A stretch of 64,000 bases of DNA from Bin80 sp965207565 (lineage in GTDB: Bacteria > Bacteroidota > Rhodothermia > Rhodothermales > Bin80): positions 62,001 to 126,000 of the forward strand of contig CBDBMQ010000009.1 of NCBI GenBank assembly GCA_965207565.1, written 5' to 3'. This document shows positions 1 through 6,632 of the stretch, one piece after another. Position 1 is the first letter of the stretch, and each line of letters opens with the position of its first letter. The translations under genes were made by a program, and so were the position numbers. The notes beneath the pieces are model-generated. The model was not told the origin of the DNA, ran no database searches, and saw only the letters and a program-made list of their open reading frames with translations.

Positions 1-838
1 GGCGTTCTTCAAACTGGCCACGATACTTGGTCCCTGCGACTAGGGAGGCAATATCAAGGGTCACGATACGTTTTTCGTGAAGTACACGAGAAACCTTACG
101 CTGGATAATCCGCATGGCCAGTCCTTCGGCAATAGCTGTTTTTCCGACACCGGGCTCGCCAATCAAGACGGGATTATTTTTTTTGCGGCGGCTAAGTACT
201 TGGGCCACACGTTCAATCTCTTTGTGGCGACCAATCACAGGATCTAGTTGTCCCTTGTCCGCTAAGCGGGTCAGGTCACGCCCAAAATTGTCCAGCACAG
301 GAGTTTTTGTTTTTTCCTGCGGTTGTCCTTGTCGACTACGGCTGCCTGCGACCCGGCCTTTGCGGGGATTATTCTTACTTGTGGGAGTTGGTCTTCCAGT
401 GAGGATGGTATCCAACTCGGCCCGCATAGACTCGTAGGTGACCGAGAATGAATCACGCAGAATCTGGGCAGCAATGTTATCGTCATCCCGGAGCAAGCTC
501 AATAACAGGTGCTCCGTGCCAATCACATCCGATTTATAAAGCTTTGCTTCCAGGTAGGTGATGCGAAGAACCTTTTCTGCCTGCTTTGTCAGCGGAAGGT
601 TTCCGATGGTGAGTGTACCCCCACCGGCACGTACGGTGGTCTCAATCACTTTTTTGAGTTTCTGCAGGTTGCAGCCAAGGTTGCGAAGAACACGGACGGC
701 TACTCCCTCTCCTTCACGCACAATGCCAAGTAACAGATGCTCGGTTCCTATATAGTCATGGCCAAGTCGGATAGCCTCATCACGGCTGTATGAGATCACA
801 TCGCGTACACGATTGGAAAAATTGCTATGGCTATCCAT
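1..838 (-). CDS. clpC: ATP-dependent Clp protease ATP-binding subunit ClpC (N-terminal part, cut by window edge)
   Basis: AAA+ unfoldase that feeds substrates to the ClpP peptidase in the cytoplasm. About 279 residues are visible. The first ~150 form two ClpN repeats, each with the typical GTEHLLL segment. A linker rich in basic residues and prolines follows, then the first AAA+ domain with Walker A GEPGVGKT near residue 225. The start ATG at 838 gives MDSHSNFSNR, close to family N-termini. The gene runs off the left edge, so the second AAA+ domain is not seen. It lies 11 bp downstream of the Fe-S carrier gene and could be cotranscribed with it. ClpB is the alternative, but the two spaced GTEHLLL repeats and short linker favour ClpC. 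Confidence 0.93.
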   Translation of the reverse strand, partial: MDSHSNFSNRVRDVISYSRDEAIRLGHDYIGTEHLLLGIVREGEGVAVRVLRNLGCNLQKLKKVIETTVRAGGGTLTIGNLPLTKQAEKVLRITYLEAKLYKSDVIGTEHLLLSLLRDDDNIAAQILRDSFSVTYESMRAELDTILTGRPTPTSKNNPRKGRVAGSRSRQGQPQEKTKTPVLDNFGRDLTRLADKGQLDPVIGRHKEIERVAQVLSRRKKNNPVLIGEPGVGKTAIAEGLAMRIIQRKVSRVLHEKRIVTLDIASLVAGTKYRGQFEER

Positions 839-849
839 AGGTGACGGCT

Positions 850-1191
850 TTAGGCTGCAAAGCTTGACCCGCAGCCACATGTTTGTGTGGCATTCGGATT
901 TTCGAATATAAAGCCTCGTGCATCAAGGCCTGCATGATAGTCAATCGTTGTTCCCAAAAGATACAGTCCCTGTCGCTTATCAATGTACAGCATAATCCCA
1001 TCAGTATTAAAGGTCAGGTCATGTTCGCGCAGTTTGTCAAATCCCAAGATATAGCTCATTCCGCTACATCCACCGCCGCGAACCCCAACCCGGAGTCCGT
1101 ATCCCTCGGGGATCGTCTTATCGGTCAAAATCTTACGTACCTCCTCGGAAGCACGCGGACTTAAGGTCACCGGAACTGCGGGTGCATCCAT
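850..1191 (-). CDS. A-type iron-sulfur cluster carrier (IscA/SufA/ErpA family)
   Basis: Small scaffold/carrier that delivers Fe-S clusters to apo-proteins. The 113-residue product has the three conserved cysteines of the HesB/IscA fold: one in GGGCSGMSY and two in the C-terminal TCGCGSSF. I place the start at the ATG at 1191 (MDAPAVPVTLSPRA) because family members begin close to the LT/LSxxA segment; an in-frame upstream start at 1239 would add 16 unconserved residues. The gene lies between the M20 amidohydrolase (now separated by a transposon) and clpC. Which paralogue it is cannot be decided from sequence alone. Confidence 0.93.
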   Translation of the reverse strand: MDAPAVPVTLSPRASEEVRKILTDKTIPEGYGLRVGVRGGGCSGMSYILGFDKLREHDLTFNTDGIMLYIDKRQGLYLLGTTIDYHAGLDARGFIFENPNATQTCGCGSSFAA

Positions 1192-1259
1192 GGTTGAGTC
1201 ATTTTGATGGGCAACACCACCTATACCCCGGCTGTGCAAGCCGGTTCCGTTTTAGGGAG

Positions 1260-1290
1260 TAATTTTTGGGAATTATAACCCAAACTGTAA
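1260..1290. repeat. Transposon left end: 8-bp target duplication plus 23-bp inverted repeat
   Basis: The inverted repeat occupies 1268-1290 and begins GGGAATTATAACCC. It matches 6602-6624 in reverse complement over all 23 bases. The 8 bases just outside (1260-1267, TAATTTTT) match those outside the other end (6625-6632, TAATATTT) at seven of eight positions, as expected for a slightly decayed 8-bp target duplication, the length known for IS1595-family insertion. Confidence 0.9.
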
Positions 1291-1461
1291 CCCGGTATCG
1301 GATTTATCCTCTGTCGGTGGAGCCAATTTTTTCGGACTCATCAGTTTCAGAACCGCTTCCCGCATCGTGATTCCGCCGTAGCGCGGGTTCGCACAAGGCT
1401 CGTCCAGTAACTCGTCTACTCGGTGCTTTTTGAGTTGCTGGGATTTGTCACGGTCAGTCAT
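1273..1461 (-). CDS. Small hypothetical protein, transposon cargo
   Basis: A 62-residue protein of unknown function, beginning MTDRDKSQQLKKHRVDELL and charged throughout, without membrane segments or cysteine motifs that I recognise. It starts 47 bp after the methyltransferase stop in the same direction, so it is probably cotranscribed with it. Its last five residues and stop codon are encoded inside the left inverted repeat of the transposon, which shows that it belongs to the mobile unit rather than to the chromosome. It could be a small partner of the methyltransferase-HNH protein; this is only a guess from position. Confidence 0.55.
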   Translation of the reverse strand: MTDRDKSQQLKKHRVDELLDEPCANPRYGGITMREAVLKLMSPKKLAPPTEDKSDTGLQFGL

Positions 1462-1508
1462 TGGTCTTTTTTCTTGAATGCTTCGCTTTAATCTCGTCTT
1501 TCATATCA

Positions 1509-2708
1509 TCAGGCTGCTAATCGCAAATGGCTCCGTAGTTGCATCATATACTCCATACCTCTATCTCCTTTTACTCGATTACAATGAGAGCATAAGAGTT
1601 GCAAATTGCTGATGTGATCCGATCCACCTTTGGACTTGGCTACAATATGATCTACCTCCAAGTTTTGAATCGAAAATCCAACTGTGCACCAGTTACACTT
1701 GCCCTCTTGATTGCCAAACAACTTTCTCTTATTCTCAATACAGTTGTACTTTGGTATTTTACCCAAATCTGTGCGGTATGGTAGATCTTTGCGGTGTATG
1801 ATTTCTTCAAGGAAAGAGATTTGTTTACTCCCATCTTCATAATACTGGGCTCCTTGACTTTCGCGGAGGCGGGTATTAACCAAATCGTATGCTTTCTTCG
1901 AAATATCAATTCCCACCCATTCACGGTCAAGAGTATCTGCAGCAACACAGGTAGTCGCACATCCACAGAACGGATCAAAAACTACGTCGCCCTTGTTACT
2001 GGAAACCTTAATAATGCGCTCTAATAGGTCTAATGGTTTTTGCGTAGGATACCCTGTTCGTTCCTTGCTGGTAGAGGCAATCGTTGGTATGTCCCAAACC
2101 GAATCGTACGGCTTTCCTCCCTTGAGATAGTATTTCTTACCGTAAGAAATCATATATCTGCCCTCAGAGTCCTCATGACAATATTTGTCAAGCATTGCTT
2201 TAGTAGGTTCTCCACGTTGGACATTGAAAGTCCCTGGATTTTTTGAATCCTTGGAATAGAACAAGATTACATCGTGTTTTCGAGGATACCTTGATTTCGA
2301 TCTAAATGCCCCCAATCCATAATGCCAAACTATTTCGTTTTGGAAACTCGTTTGACCAAATATGGAATCCATCACCAGCTTTAGATAATGACTCATTGTT
2401 GGATCACAGTGAAGATAAATTGAACCAGATTCTTTCAGTAAACGCTTCATTTCCAACAATCGTATTGCCATATAAACGAGATAGGATTTATCGCTGTCTG
2501 TCATGGCAGCATTGATAACCCGACGTAATGCTGGTTCATAGGACTGTATTTCTCGTATCCATTCTAAGTCAATATCATCCAATGTCCAGATATCTTTGAA
2601 GGCAGCGCCAGCAGCTGCACTACCAATGGGAGCTGCATAATTGACCTTGCTGTTAAACGGGGGATCAAGATAGATCAGGTCTATGGTTTCCGAGTTAATG
2701 CCACGCAT
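1509..2708 (-). CDS. DNA (adenine/cytosine-N4) methyltransferase fused to HNH nuclease domain; 5' end frameshifted
   Basis: The catalytic motif DPPF stands at residues 15-18 and the SAM-binding region (FDPFCGCATT followed by GIDIS) near residue 245. This order is that of beta-class amino-methyltransferases, which modify the exocyclic amine of adenine or cytosine. The last ~70 residues are a separate HNH module with CxxC, VDHI and CSHC plus N residues, so modification and possible cleavage sit in one chain. The ATG at 2708 is too late: the same frame upstream reads IWTGDNLHI, the normal family N-terminus, and is open only back to a TAA. An ATG at 2773 would join this frame if the G8 tract at 2754-2761 had nine bases. 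The expressed form is therefore uncertain. Confidence 0.85.
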   Translation of the reverse strand: MRGINSETIDLIYLDPPFNSKVNYAAPIGSAAAGAAFKDIWTLDDIDLEWIREIQSYEPALRRVINAAMTDSDKSYLVYMAIRLLEMKRLLKESGSIYLHCDPTMSHYLKLVMDSIFGQTSFQNEIVWHYGLGAFRSKSRYPRKHDVILFYSKDSKNPGTFNVQRGEPTKAMLDKYCHEDSEGRYMISYGKKYYLKGGKPYDSVWDIPTIASTSKERTGYPTQKPLDLLERIIKVSSNKGDVVFDPFCGCATTCVAADTLDREWVGIDISKKAYDLVNTRLRESQGAQYYEDGSKQISFLEEIIHRKDLPYRTDLGKIPKYNCIENKRKLFGNQEGKCNWCTVGFSIQNLEVDHIVAKSKGGSDHISNLQLLCSHCNRVKGDRGMEYMMQLRSHLRLAA

Positions 2709-2753
2709 TATGTGCAGGTTGTCGCCTGTCCATATAGTTTTAGCACAAAAATT

Positions 2754-2761
2754 GGGGGGGG
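2754..2761. repeat. G8 homopolymer tract (C8 on the coding strand) at the methyltransferase start
   Basis: Eight consecutive G on the plus strand lie between the ATG at 2773 and the conserved N-terminus of the methyltransferase. With eight bases the ATG frame runs into a different reading; with six or nine it joins the frame that encodes IWTGDNLHI and the DPPF motif. Such tracts switch methyltransferase genes on and off by slipped-strand mispairing in other bacteria. A one-base assembly error is the alternative explanation. Confidence 0.6.
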
Positions 2762-2968
2762 ACTCCCTACCATTTTACCAAATCTAAAACGGGTTAATTT
2801 CGATTTATTTTACATTTTTTCGAGAATCTGTCTCATTAAGTGATACTTACGGGATTTGCGGCGAAATTTTTCGTTGAAATCTGTGATTTCCGCACCGTTC
2901 TTTCTTGATTTTTTCATTCCACCGCCATGAGTTCTTCTGAACCTGAGGACAATTGGTGGAGCCATTCA

Positions 2969-4255
2969 TTAGGCTGCGGCGGTTCTACGACTGGGATCAA
3001 AGAGTGTCCGGTCGCGAAGCATCACACAGGCGATGGCCAAGAGTCGATCAGCAACGGATCGCAGAGCTCGGCCGTGGCTATGTCCTCGCTTACGTAGGGC
3101 ATCGTACTTCGCTCTGCTGATGCGATCATGCTGAATGGCCACTCTGCTCCAGTGGTATACTGCATTAACCAAGTGGGCCTGGCAGGCTTTTCTTCGAACG
3201 ACCTTCCACGATTTCCCAGAACGTTTCGTCACGGGTGCCACCCCACAGAAACATCGTAGGGCTCGATAGTCTTGCTCACTGAGCAATCCATAGGCCTCCG
3301 AGATGAGCGCAGCCAGGACCGTTGGTCCCATGCCTGGAATGGATAACAGGATCTCCACATCGCTCAAGGGTTTTTCCTCGGAGGATGTTTTCTTCTCTTG
3401 GTTCAAAGCGCAGTTTGAAGTAGCTGGGCTCTGAGCATCGTTGAGCGAATCAAGGATCGTTTTCATGGCTTGTTTCGCTTCGCTGATCTGCCGTTCAAGC
3501 AGTTCAAGCTGCTGCAGATGAATTCGGATGCTGGCCGTTGCCGCCTCAACGACACCCGCTGCAACGCTGATGGGTTGGGTGCGCAGGTGGGTTAGAACCT
3601 GCTCCGCATTCAAACGCCGAATACGGTGTTTTTTCAGCACCTTTTCCACAGAACTAAGATGAACCCGGCGTGCACGCTTAGGCGTGAGAATGAGTTTCCA
3701 GAGGTCTCGGAGCGCTGGCGAATACAATGCAAATCCGAGCGTAAGGAACTGTGGGAAATAACGCCAGAATTGGGTTCGGATCTGGTGGGTGAGGCGAGTA
3801 CGCTGGTTCGTCAGTTCCTGGTTCATCCGTGACCACTCGCGCAGCTGGACAATCTTGGGATCCATTGGATTCAGTTCCCGAAAGCATCCTATATCAGTCC
3901 GGAGGGCATCGGCGATGACGCGGGCATCTCGGCGGTCATCTTTGGCCCCTGCCGGCGATAACCGATCTCGAAATCGGTCTGCTTGTTTGGGATTGATGGA
4001 AAAGACGTGAAACCCTCGCTCCAACAGAGTGTCCACAACGGGACCATGCGGAACCTCAATGCCGACTGCAATCTTATCTGCAGCGCAGCCTGCGCGGTCA
4101 AGGATCCAATCTGCCAGCTGTTGGAGGCCTTCTCCAGAATGAGAAAACACCTTCTCACCTAGAAGAATGCCCTCCAAGGTCAGGATGCAGACTTGGTGAA
4201 ACTGAGAACCCCAGTCCGCACCAATAAAGATGGTGAATCTAGATTTTATAGACAT
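2969..4255 (-). CDS. IS110-family transposase (DEDD recombinase)
   Basis: A 428-residue protein with the two-domain plan of IS110 enzymes. The N-terminal RuvC-like DEDD domain shows D in IGADWGS (about residue 14), E in GIEVPHG and two D in AKDDRRDARVIADAL. The C-terminal transposase_20 domain has the helix-hairpin segment SIPGMGPTVLAALI and the conserved region from FCGVAPVTKRSGKS to ALRSVADRLLAIA. Family members act with a structured bridge RNA (seekRNA) encoded in a non-coding end of the element; the long upstream region here fits that. Length is normal and the frame intact, so the enzyme may be active. Confidence 0.93.
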   Translation of the reverse strand: MSIKSRFTIFIGADWGSQFHQVCILTLEGILLGEKVFSHSGEGLQQLADWILDRAGCAADKIAVGIEVPHGPVVDTLLERGFHVFSINPKQADRFRDRLSPAGAKDDRRDARVIADALRTDIGCFRELNPMDPKIVQLREWSRMNQELTNQRTRLTHQIRTQFWRYFPQFLTLGFALYSPALRDLWKLILTPKRARRVHLSSVEKVLKKHRIRRLNAEQVLTHLRTQPISVAAGVVEAATASIRIHLQQLELLERQISEAKQAMKTILDSLNDAQSPATSNCALNQEKKTSSEEKPLSDVEILLSIPGMGPTVLAALISEAYGLLSEQDYRALRCFCGVAPVTKRSGKSWKVVRRKACQAHLVNAVYHWSRVAIQHDRISRAKYDALRKRGHSHGRALRSVADRLLAIACVMLRDRTLFDPSRRTAAA

Positions 4256-4269
4256 GATTTGAGTATCTT

Positions 4270-4440
4270 TAAGGTTAGGAGATTGCGGGTCGCCGTGACG
4301 TTCCGTCTGTCCCTGTATCGGTGCTCAATGGCACTAACTCCCTACTGGACGTGGATCACGGTACTCCCTGGGGCACAGATCCCCCCCAGGCGTTCAAGAC
4401 GCAGGGGGAATTTGGTTGCTCCCAGGGAGTTACCCGCAGT
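4270..4440 (-). ncRNA. Candidate bridge RNA (seekRNA) in the IS110 leader
   Basis: The non-coding region upstream of the IS110 transposase can fold strongly. ACTCCCTGGG at 4363-4372 pairs perfectly with CCCAGGGAGT at 4421-4430. Inside lies a second hairpin, with GCGT at 4390-4393 pairing ACGC at 4399-4402 and the flanking C and G runs (about 4381-4387 with 4404-4408) extending it. A competing 9-bp pairing exists: TAACTCCCT at 4335-4343 with AGGGAGTTA at 4424-4432. Position and structure fit the known placement of bridge RNAs 5' of the transposase in IS110-group elements. The exact ends and guide loops are not determined. Confidence 0.5.
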
Positions 4441-4618
4441 TACATGATGCAAAACAAAAGCTGTTGTTTTGTAAATCTAAAAAACCAGACCGTATAGCAA
4501 CTCAAAACATCCAGCTATACTGCCGAATTTTTATTTTATGATTTTACAAAATTGGACTCAGTTAAACATCACCTATAAGATACAGGGGGTATATGGTCCG
4601 TTACGCATCATTGAAGGA

Positions 4619-4972
4619 TTATTCTTCTACGTTACGTCTTTTGGAGATAATTTTTTCTACAAACCTTGAAGCATACACGACCGCAAATATAAAGGCGGCC
4701 GGGAAAATGAAAGCATTTTCAGGGAGATTTATCGACGAGATGAGCTTAATGGTAGCCTCTAGCCTAGAAGGGAACCACATCATGGATATCAATGCAAAAA
4801 CACCGAGCCCAGATATGACAAAGTAACATAGTCTGTACCATATGCTCAGTAGGATTTTTGCTCTTATATCCCAATTAGCAAACCTATGAATGAGATTTGG
4901 CTCTTCTGGCTTTAATTCATCTTTGCTGGGTAGCCAGTGGGGAGGTCTGTGTTGAGGATTTCCAGGCATCAT
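4619..4972 (-). CDS. Two-helix membrane protein, candidate toxin of a Panacea (PanAT) pair
   Basis: About 117 residues from the ATG at 4972, overlapping the end of the Panacea gene by some 56 bp; an upstream in-frame start at 5101 would lie deep inside that gene and is less likely. The N-terminal ~45 residues are polar. Two hydrophobic segments follow, one around WYRLCYFVISGLGVFALI and one around AFIFPAAFIFAVVYA, with a basic C-terminus (KIISKRR). Panacea antitoxins are known to be paired with diverse toxins, including small membrane-disrupting ones, so this gene is the likely toxin. The assignment rests on architecture and neighbourhood, not on a recognised toxin family. Confidence 0.6.
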   Translation of the reverse strand: MMPGNPQHRPPHWLPSKDELKPEEPNLIHRFANWDIRAKILLSIWYRLCYFVISGLGVFALISMMWFPSRLEATIKLISSINLPENAFIFPAAFIFAVVYASRFVEKIISKRRNVEE

Positions 4973-5450
4973 CAAGGATCTTGTTAAAGTGTTCGCGGAT
5001 AAGATCGTCTTCAATACATCGCTGTTTTTGATCAATTGTGATTTTCCATGGTGTCCCCGAAGCGTGGGTAATATCCACCAAGCGTTTGCTAGAAAGCCCA
5101 CCGTACCTAGTCCAGGTAAACTCTAAAATGGTCAACGATTCGTAATCGTCCTTTCTCACCAATGGAAATTCAAACTTTCCGGTTGAGTAGTTATGGTTTA
5201 CGGACCACTTACGGATTGGAAAAGACTCAAATCGCTTGAACTCATGGTATAGATCCGGCACTACGGGTCCATACGGCCAAGCTTCAATTCTCTCGTTAAA
5301 CAATTTATTTTTGGTTTGAGCAATGTAAAAGCCATAGCTGATATACACCAGCTTTTGTAGTTTGAGATGGGTTATTGGCGGTCCTTTTTTCAGAGATCTG
5401 CCAATCATAAAATTGGCTACTGCTCCTACCAGATAAGGAGGATTGCTCAT
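4917..5450 (-). CDS. Panacea-domain (SocA/GepA-like, DUF4065) antitoxin
   Basis: A 177-residue protein with the Panacea signature: AVANFMIGRS, then LKLQKLVYISYGFYIA, then EAWPYGPVVPDLYHEFK. The domain is known as a promiscuous antitoxin core (PanA) and from SocA, an adaptor-type antitoxin. The gene is the first of a two-gene unit whose second member is a small membrane protein, with overlapping ends. It sits directly downstream of the IS1595-type transposase in the same orientation, so it travels with the transposon and may stabilise it. A phage or plasmid origin is likely for such modules. Confidence 0.85.
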   Translation of the reverse strand: MSNPPYLVGAVANFMIGRSLKKGPPITHLKLQKLVYISYGFYIAQTKNKLFNERIEAWPYGPVVPDLYHEFKRFESFPIRKWSVNHNYSTGKFEFPLVRKDDYESLTILEFTWTRYGGLSSKRLVDITHASGTPWKITIDQKQRCIEDDLIREHFNKILDDAWKSSTQTSPLATQQR

Positions 5451-5562
5451 GTCTCACTCTCGATCTGTGATTCTTGTCCGTGATAGTCTGGGCTGATTTC
5501 CCGCCATATTGTTTGATTCTGCAAAGTATTGCCCCACCTTTTCTTGTGAAGTTCTTTGGTCA

Positions 5563-6516
5563 TTATGCGGTCAGATCTACGTACCGCAACCGTTTCCCCA
5601 CCATTTGCTGAACGACCGTAGCCATTTGGTCAGCCGTATCCAGGTTGCGGAGATTGTGTTTACCCGCAAACTGGATCACATAGCGATTCAAGTATTTCTT
5701 GCTTAGATGGTGGAATGTACCATGATACGCACGCTTCAGCGTTGCCCAGAACGATTCAATTCCGTTCGTGTGGGCTAACTCACCCAGCGTAGTGGATACG
5801 GCCCACTGCTTCTTGCTGTGATTGACGGATGTATGATGCGTCAATCCTTCGTAGCTGGTATGATCATCGGTAAAGACTGAGGCATCCTTTGAACGAACAT
5901 CGTTCACGAACTCCTGAATTGTCGGCTCCGTAGTATCCTCAATCACCTTTGCCTGAATCTGATTGGTCTTACGATCCTTAACGCCCAATACTGCAAATTC
6001 CCCTACCGTTCCCCGTCCTGCGTTGAACTTCTTGTCCTCATGCTTATTCTTTTCCAGTCCGCCAATGTAGGCTTCGTCTACTTTGACCTGTCCCTCAAAC
6101 ACTTCAAGAATCTCTGGCAGCAAACCCTCACGGATACGATGGAGCATATGCCAAGCAGTCTTTTGAGCAATTCCTAAATCTCGATGGAGTTTCATACTGG
6201 ATATACCTTTGAGACTGGTGATTTCCAAGAAGATCGCCCAGACCCACTTTTGGAGAGGTAGTTTACTGGATGCAAGTACATTGCCTGTCTTCACAGAGAA
6301 ATACCGTTTGCAGTCCAGGCAACGATAAGGCATACCGTTGTCGTTTCTTTTGGTCTCGTAGGTGCTGGTTCCGTTGCAACATGGGCATTTACGACCGTTT
6401 GCCCATAGAGTAGATTCAAACCACTCGGTGGCCGATTTTTCGTCTGGAAATCGATTTACCAGATCAATTAGACTAATTCCTTTGCGGTACGAACGTCCAG
6501 GTCCCTTGTTACTCAT
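5563..6516 (-). CDS. IS1595-family transposase (ISXO2-like)
   Basis: A 317-residue DDE-type transposase. The N-terminus carries a zinc ribbon (CPCC near residue 44 and CLDC near residue 67). The catalytic core shows VDEAYIGG with the first aspartate, TDDHTSYEG with the second, and HTNGIESFWATLKR in the place of the third catalytic region of this family. Length and order are normal. The gene ends 112 bp before the Panacea gene and begins 86 bp from the right inverted repeat, which is the expected position for a transposon-end transposase. It looks intact. Confidence 0.93.
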   Translation of the reverse strand: MSNKGPGRSYRKGISLIDLVNRFPDEKSATEWFESTLWANGRKCPCCNGTSTYETKRNDNGMPYRCLDCKRYFSVKTGNVLASSKLPLQKWVWAIFLEITSLKGISSMKLHRDLGIAQKTAWHMLHRIREGLLPEILEVFEGQVKVDEAYIGGLEKNKHEDKKFNAGRGTVGEFAVLGVKDRKTNQIQAKVIEDTTEPTIQEFVNDVRSKDASVFTDDHTSYEGLTHHTSVNHSKKQWAVSTTLGELAHTNGIESFWATLKRAYHGTFHHLSKKYLNRYVIQFAGKHNLRNLDTADQMATVVQQMVGKRLRYVDLTA

Positions 6517-6601
6517 CTTATTACCCCTCTGGGCGTTTGTGTATAAAATGGTTTGGGATTGTTCCCAATATACATACTTCTATGCATATTCAGGTTAAAA
6601 A

Positions 6602-6632
6602 TTACAGTTTGGGTTATAATTCCCTAATATTT
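6602..6632. repeat. Transposon right end: 23-bp inverted repeat plus 8-bp target duplication
   Basis: Bases 6602-6624 are the exact reverse complement of 1268-1290. Bases 6625-6632 (TAATATTT) are the second copy of the target duplication. The repeat supplies the last codons and the stop (TAA at 6614-6616) of the M20 amidohydrolase, so the transposon landed at the very 3' end of that gene. Confidence 0.9.

Larger units (their letters stand above)
2780..4482 (-). mobile_element. IS110-family insertion sequence (approximate limits)
   Basis: The IS110-type transposase at 2969-4255 is flanked by long non-coding ends, as usual for this family. The limits given are the two copies of the 10-base direct repeat AAATCTAAAA at 2780-2789 and 4473-4482, which could be the duplicated core and target. 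This family has no terminal inverted repeats of the DDE type, so the ends cannot be fixed from one copy. The element separates the methyltransferase from the Panacea pair inside the larger transposon. Confidence 0.55.
1268..6624 (-). mobile_element. IS1595-type transposon with methyltransferase-HNH and Panacea toxin-antitoxin cargo
   Basis: A 5357-bp unit bounded by perfect 23-bp inverted repeats and an 8-bp target duplication with one mismatch. From right to left, all on the minus strand, it carries a transposase, a Panacea-domain antitoxin, a two-helix membrane protein, a DNA methyltransferase fused to an HNH domain, and a 62-residue protein whose stop codon lies in the left repeat. An IS110 element has inserted in the middle. 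IS1595-family elements with passenger genes are known. Removing the unit and one copy of the duplication joins the M20 gene to a new in-frame end NITP-stop, which supports the boundaries independently. Confidence 0.85.

Noticed and set aside
4917..5101. Long start (5101) for the membrane partner of Panacea
   Set aside because: It would add 43 residues that are the other-frame reading of the Panacea gene.
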